NCBI GenBank assembly: GCA_030849805.1 | Contig: JASANZ010001854.1 | Location: forward strand, 1 to 19,673 | Direction of reading: 5' to 3' | DNA length: 19,673 nucleotides | From: Sergeia podlipaevii | Lineage: Eukaryota > Euglenozoa > Kinetoplastea > Trypanosomatida > Trypanosomatidae | Shown here: in pieces, positions 17,097 to 19,673 of the stretch | How the letters are laid out: the number at the start of each line of letters is the position of its first letter | How positions within the stretch are numbered: position 1 is the first letter of the stretch | The notes under the pieces: model-generated | Databases searched by the model: none | The model's input: the letters and a program-made list of their open reading frames with translations, nothing else | What the model was told of the DNA's origin: nothing | Position numbers and translations under genes: made by a program

Positions 17097-17472
17097 TTCA
17101 CACCTCCTTTTGTTTTTCACAGTTTATCTTCAATTTTTTTGTCACGATTTGTATGCACAGGCTTTCCTTTTGCACAAACAATGAATATGATGTTTGTTAA
17201 CCCAGAATGGATAGACGCGAAAGTGCACATACGTATCCCATTTTTCTTATATATATATAAAGTATTCTTTTTTATCTGTGATTTTTTTTTTTTTTACACG
17301 CGACGGAAAAATCTTTTTGTTACAAACGATTATTAATGTCTCTTAAATATTAAAATTAATATTGTTACAATATTCATTTGTGGCACTCATTACAATTTTT
17401 ATAATTGCTTCTTGTTCATATCCAAAACCATTTCATTTTTTAATTTTTTTATTATCATTTAGCGAATCAAGG
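17097..17472. other. Short AT-rich spacer before the helicase gene
   Basis: About 375 bases, very AT-rich, with a 14-base T run near 17282 and a TA run near 17250. Only 3' UTR and splice signals are evident. Confidence 0.7.
17427..17462 (+). promoter_or_regulatory. Predicted spliced-leader acceptor for the DEAH helicase
   Basis: A T-rich tract (17430-17459) ends in ATCATTTAG, with AG at 17461-17462, ten bases before the chosen ATG at 17473. This excludes the upstream in-frame ATG at 17362. Confidence 0.55.
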
Positions 17473-19590
17473 ATGTCGCACTCGAACAACGATTGCAATC
17501 CCTACACAGGGAGGCCGTTTAGTAGCCGTTACCATACGCTGTTGAAGGGTCGGGAGAAGCTCCCTATTTTTGAAGCAAAGAGTCGCATTCAGAAGTTGGT
17601 TCTTCAGTATCAGACATTACTTCTTGTTGGTGAAACTGGCAGTGGAAAGACGACGCAGGTACCACAGTACATTTTGGAGATGAATCCCGAGCACGCTATT
17701 GCGTGCACCCAACCTCGTCGTGTTGCTGCAACTAGTGTCAGTGAGCGCGTTGCTGAGGAAATGGATGTTCAGCTTGGTGAAGAGGTTGGCTATTCTGTGC
17801 GTTTTGACGTGATGAGTTCTGCTAAAACGCGCCTTAAGTATCTCACTGATGGTATGCTTCTTCGTGAAGCCATGTCCGATCCGTTGCTGAGCAAGTACAG
17901 CGTTATCATTCTTGATGAAGCCCACGAACGTACAGTGTCTACAGATATTCTCATTGGTACTGTGAAGGAACTTCTTCCTAAGCGTCCTGATCTTCGTATT
18001 ATTGTGATGTCTGCCACACTTGAGGAGAAGCGCTTTCAGCAGTATTTTCCCGAAGCTCCACTTGTTCACATTTCTGGACGAATGTATGGAGTGGAGGTGT
18101 ATCACACTCGTGCACCAGAGGCGAATTACGTTGAGGGTGCTATTCGCACAGCGACGCAAATTCATTTATACGAGGGTGAGGGCGATATCTTAATATTTTT
18201 AACAGGTGAAGACGAGATTGAAACTACTGTGGAGCGCCTTCAGAATGGCATTAAAATGGCGGAGCACAGCAGCGCCAATTGTCATCACGGTCCAGTGTCT
18301 GTTTTGCCACTTTATTCAGCACTTCCGCCTTCTCAACAGCGCAAGGTATTTCAAACTGTTCCTGAAGGAACAAGGAAGATTGTTGTGGCCACCAATGTTG
18401 CAGAGACTTCTCTCACAATTGATGGCGTTGTTTTTGTTATTGACTGCGGTTTTTCGAAACAGAAGGTTTTCAACCCAAAGCTGCGGGTTGAATCACTTCT
18501 AGTTACCCCCATTAGCCAAGCTAGTGCTCGCCAGCGCTGCGGCCGTGCTGGACGAACGAAACCAGGTAAGTGCTTCCGTCTCTATACTTCCAAGTCTTTT
18601 GATACCGCTCTCCAGGCAAACACGTATCCGGAGATTCTCCGCTGCAACTTGGGTTCCATTGTTCTGCATATGAAGAAGATGGGAATTGAAGATCTTGTCA
18701 ACTTTGACTTTGTCGAGCCACCGGCGCCAGAGACACTTATGCGTGCTCTTGAGCTTCTCAACTATGTTGGCGCGCTTGATGACGACGGTAGCCTCACCGA
18801 AGCTGGCCACTTTATGTCTGAATTTCCCGTGGAGCCGGAGATGGCGGCCATGCTTTACCACAGCCCCGAATTTGGCTGCTCCGAGGATATTGCCCGTATT
18901 TGTGCCATGTTGTCTGTTCAAAATCCATTTATTACTCCTTCCAACGATCAGCGCGGGCGAGCACTACGCGCAAGGGAGCAGTTTTACCACCAGACAGGCG
19001 ACCACCTTGCTTTTTTGAACGTTTTCAACGCCTATTTTGATGACAACCGAGAGAATTCTTCCTGGTGCACGGAGAACTATATTAATCCTCGTGTTATGAA
19101 GCAGGCTGTCAACATTCATCGTCAGCTGATTAGCATTATGAATCGTTTGGGTCTTAAGGTGTGCAGCACGTACTCGGCGGAGCGCCGTAGACTTCAAGGG
19201 GTCGAAGGTGGATCAGCAAATCTGGAGTTCGCAAACGAGATTCGACGCGCGATTTTGAAGGGCTACTTTACCAAGGTTGCACTTTCTCTTCCCACAAAGA
19301 ACCAATTTCTCACGCTAAAAGATGATGTAAAGTGTTTGTTGTTTCCTTCCACGTATCTGAATCGTCGTCCCAAGTTCGTTGTGTTTAACGAACTTGTGCT
19401 GACGAGCAACACGTACATCCGCACTGTGACGGCTATCGTAGATGACTGGCTTCTTGAATCTAATCCTGAGTATTTTGCACAGGACGAGTTTGATGGCATC
19501 ACGAAACAAGTGTTTGATGATATTTATCGTCGTCAGAAGAAGAGTGAGACAAAGAAACGCGCTCGTGAAGAACCTGAGGATTCCGATTAA
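17473..19590 (+). CDS. PRP43: DEAH-box RNA helicase, Prp43/DHX15 type, 705 aa
   Basis: A DEAH helicase uses ATP hydrolysis to remodel RNA-protein complexes. Prp43-type enzymes release the excised intron lariat complex and act in ribosome assembly in the nucleus. Visible motifs: Walker A GETGSGKT (53-60), TQPRRVAA (79-86), DEAH (148-151), SAT (180-182), LTGEDEIE (243-250), ATNVAETSLTIDG (306-318) and QRCGRAGR (354-361). Winged-helix, ratchet and OB-fold regions follow to about residue 690, and an acidic/basic tail ends the protein (KRAREEPEDSD). The N-terminal NPYTGRPFSSRY (9-20) matches the NPFTG segment that marks Prp43 relatives. The protein is about 60 residues shorter than yeast Prp43 (767) because the N-terminal extension is nearly absent. 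The ATG at 17473 is chosen because a strong acceptor lies ten bases upstream; the 37 extra codons before it are hydrophobic T-rich leader DNA. Other DEAH paralogues are possible. Confidence 0.88.
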   Translation: MSHSNNDCNPYTGRPFSSRYHTLLKGREKLPIFEAKSRIQKLVLQYQTLLLVGETGSGKTTQVPQYILEMNPEHAIACTQPRRVAATSVSERVAEEMDVQLGEEVGYSVRFDVMSSAKTRLKYLTDGMLLREAMSDPLLSKYSVIILDEAHERTVSTDILIGTVKELLPKRPDLRIIVMSATLEEKRFQQYFPEAPLVHISGRMYGVEVYHTRAPEANYVEGAIRTATQIHLYEGEGDILIFLTGEDEIETTVERLQNGIKMAEHSSANCHHGPVSVLPLYSALPPSQQRKVFQTVPEGTRKIVVATNVAETSLTIDGVVFVIDCGFSKQKVFNPKLRVESLLVTPISQASARQRCGRAGRTKPGKCFRLYTSKSFDTALQANTYPEILRCNLGSIVLHMKKMGIEDLVNFDFVEPPAPETLMRALELLNYVGALDDDGSLTEAGHFMSEFPVEPEMAAMLYHSPEFGCSEDIARICAMLSVQNPFITPSNDQRGRALRAREQFYHQTGDHLAFLNVFNAYFDDNRENSSWCTENYINPRVMKQAVNIHRQLISIMNRLGLKVCSTYSAERRRLQGVEGGSANLEFANEIRRAILKGYFTKVALSLPTKNQFLTLKDDVKCLLFPSTYLNRRPKFVVFNELVLTSNTYIRTVTAIVDDWLLESNPEYFAQDEFDGITKQVFDDIYRRQKKSETKKRAREEPEDSD

Positions 19591-19673
19591 AGCACCAATC
19601 TCTTCTGTAAAGGTAATATAGGTGCAGACTTAATAAGTTCAGGTGCAACGAGCTAATAGTATTGTTAACCACT
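19591..19673. other. Start of the helicase 3' UTR or spacer
   Basis: Only 83 bases follow the stop codon before the window ends, and nothing specific is visible. Confidence 0.6.

Noticed and set aside
17362..17472. Upstream in-frame extension of the helicase with a signal-peptide-like hydrophobic start
   Set aside because: The hydrophobicity comes from T-rich leader DNA, and a strong AG acceptor at 17461-17462 would remove it. A nuclear helicase with a signal peptide is not expected.

Overview
The window looks like nuclear DNA of a trypanosome, most like Trypanosoma cruzi or a close relative. All recognisable genes are intron-free and lie on the + strand, head to tail. They are separated by long AT-rich spacers full of homopolymers and microsatellites. 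Each start codon is preceded by a pyrimidine tract and an AG, the usual signature of spliced-leader trans-splicing in polycistronic units. The gene order also fits: as I recall the T. brucei map, STT3 oligosaccharyltransferase genes sit on chromosome 5 just upstream of the fumarate reductase genes FRDg and FRDm2. The species call is inference.

Layout. 1-197: 3' end of an STT3 gene. 1529-3430: a probably mitochondrial rhodanese-domain protein with a long low-complexity N-terminal half. 4768-8205: FRDg, a three-domain NADH-dependent fumarate reductase (ApbE-like flavin transferase, FAD fumarate reductase, cytochrome b5 reductase-like). 9943-10236: a small ubiquitin-fold protein. 11004-13736: a second fumarate reductase (FRDm2-like) that has lost the ApbE domain, gained a transmembrane anchor, and carries a decayed NADH domain. 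13737-16874: a 3.1-kb gene-poor stretch made of a G-poor block, a structured block of unknown nature (about 14509-15030), a GC-rich block resembling a SIRE/VIPER-type retroelement remnant (about 15060-15880), and a strongly G+T-rich block (about 15880-16745). 16875-17096: a 73-residue hypothetical protein. 17473-19590: a DEAH-box RNA helicase of the Prp43/DHX15 type.

How the genes relate. FRDg and its neighbour are a tandem duplicate pair that still share near-identical DNA patches in the FAD domain, which suggests gene conversion. FRDg has every part needed to pass electrons from NADH to fumarate, including a likely self-flavinylation motif at its N terminus. The paralogue keeps the complete fumarate-reducing site but has lost both recognisable electron-input modules, so its electron donor is an open question. 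The G+T-rich tract before the last two genes is a plausible start of a second transcription unit, and codon choice also changes across this boundary. The most interesting items are the rewired fumarate reductase paralogue, the in-cis flavinylation motif of FRDg, and the composite element and boundary between 13.7 and 16.9 kb.
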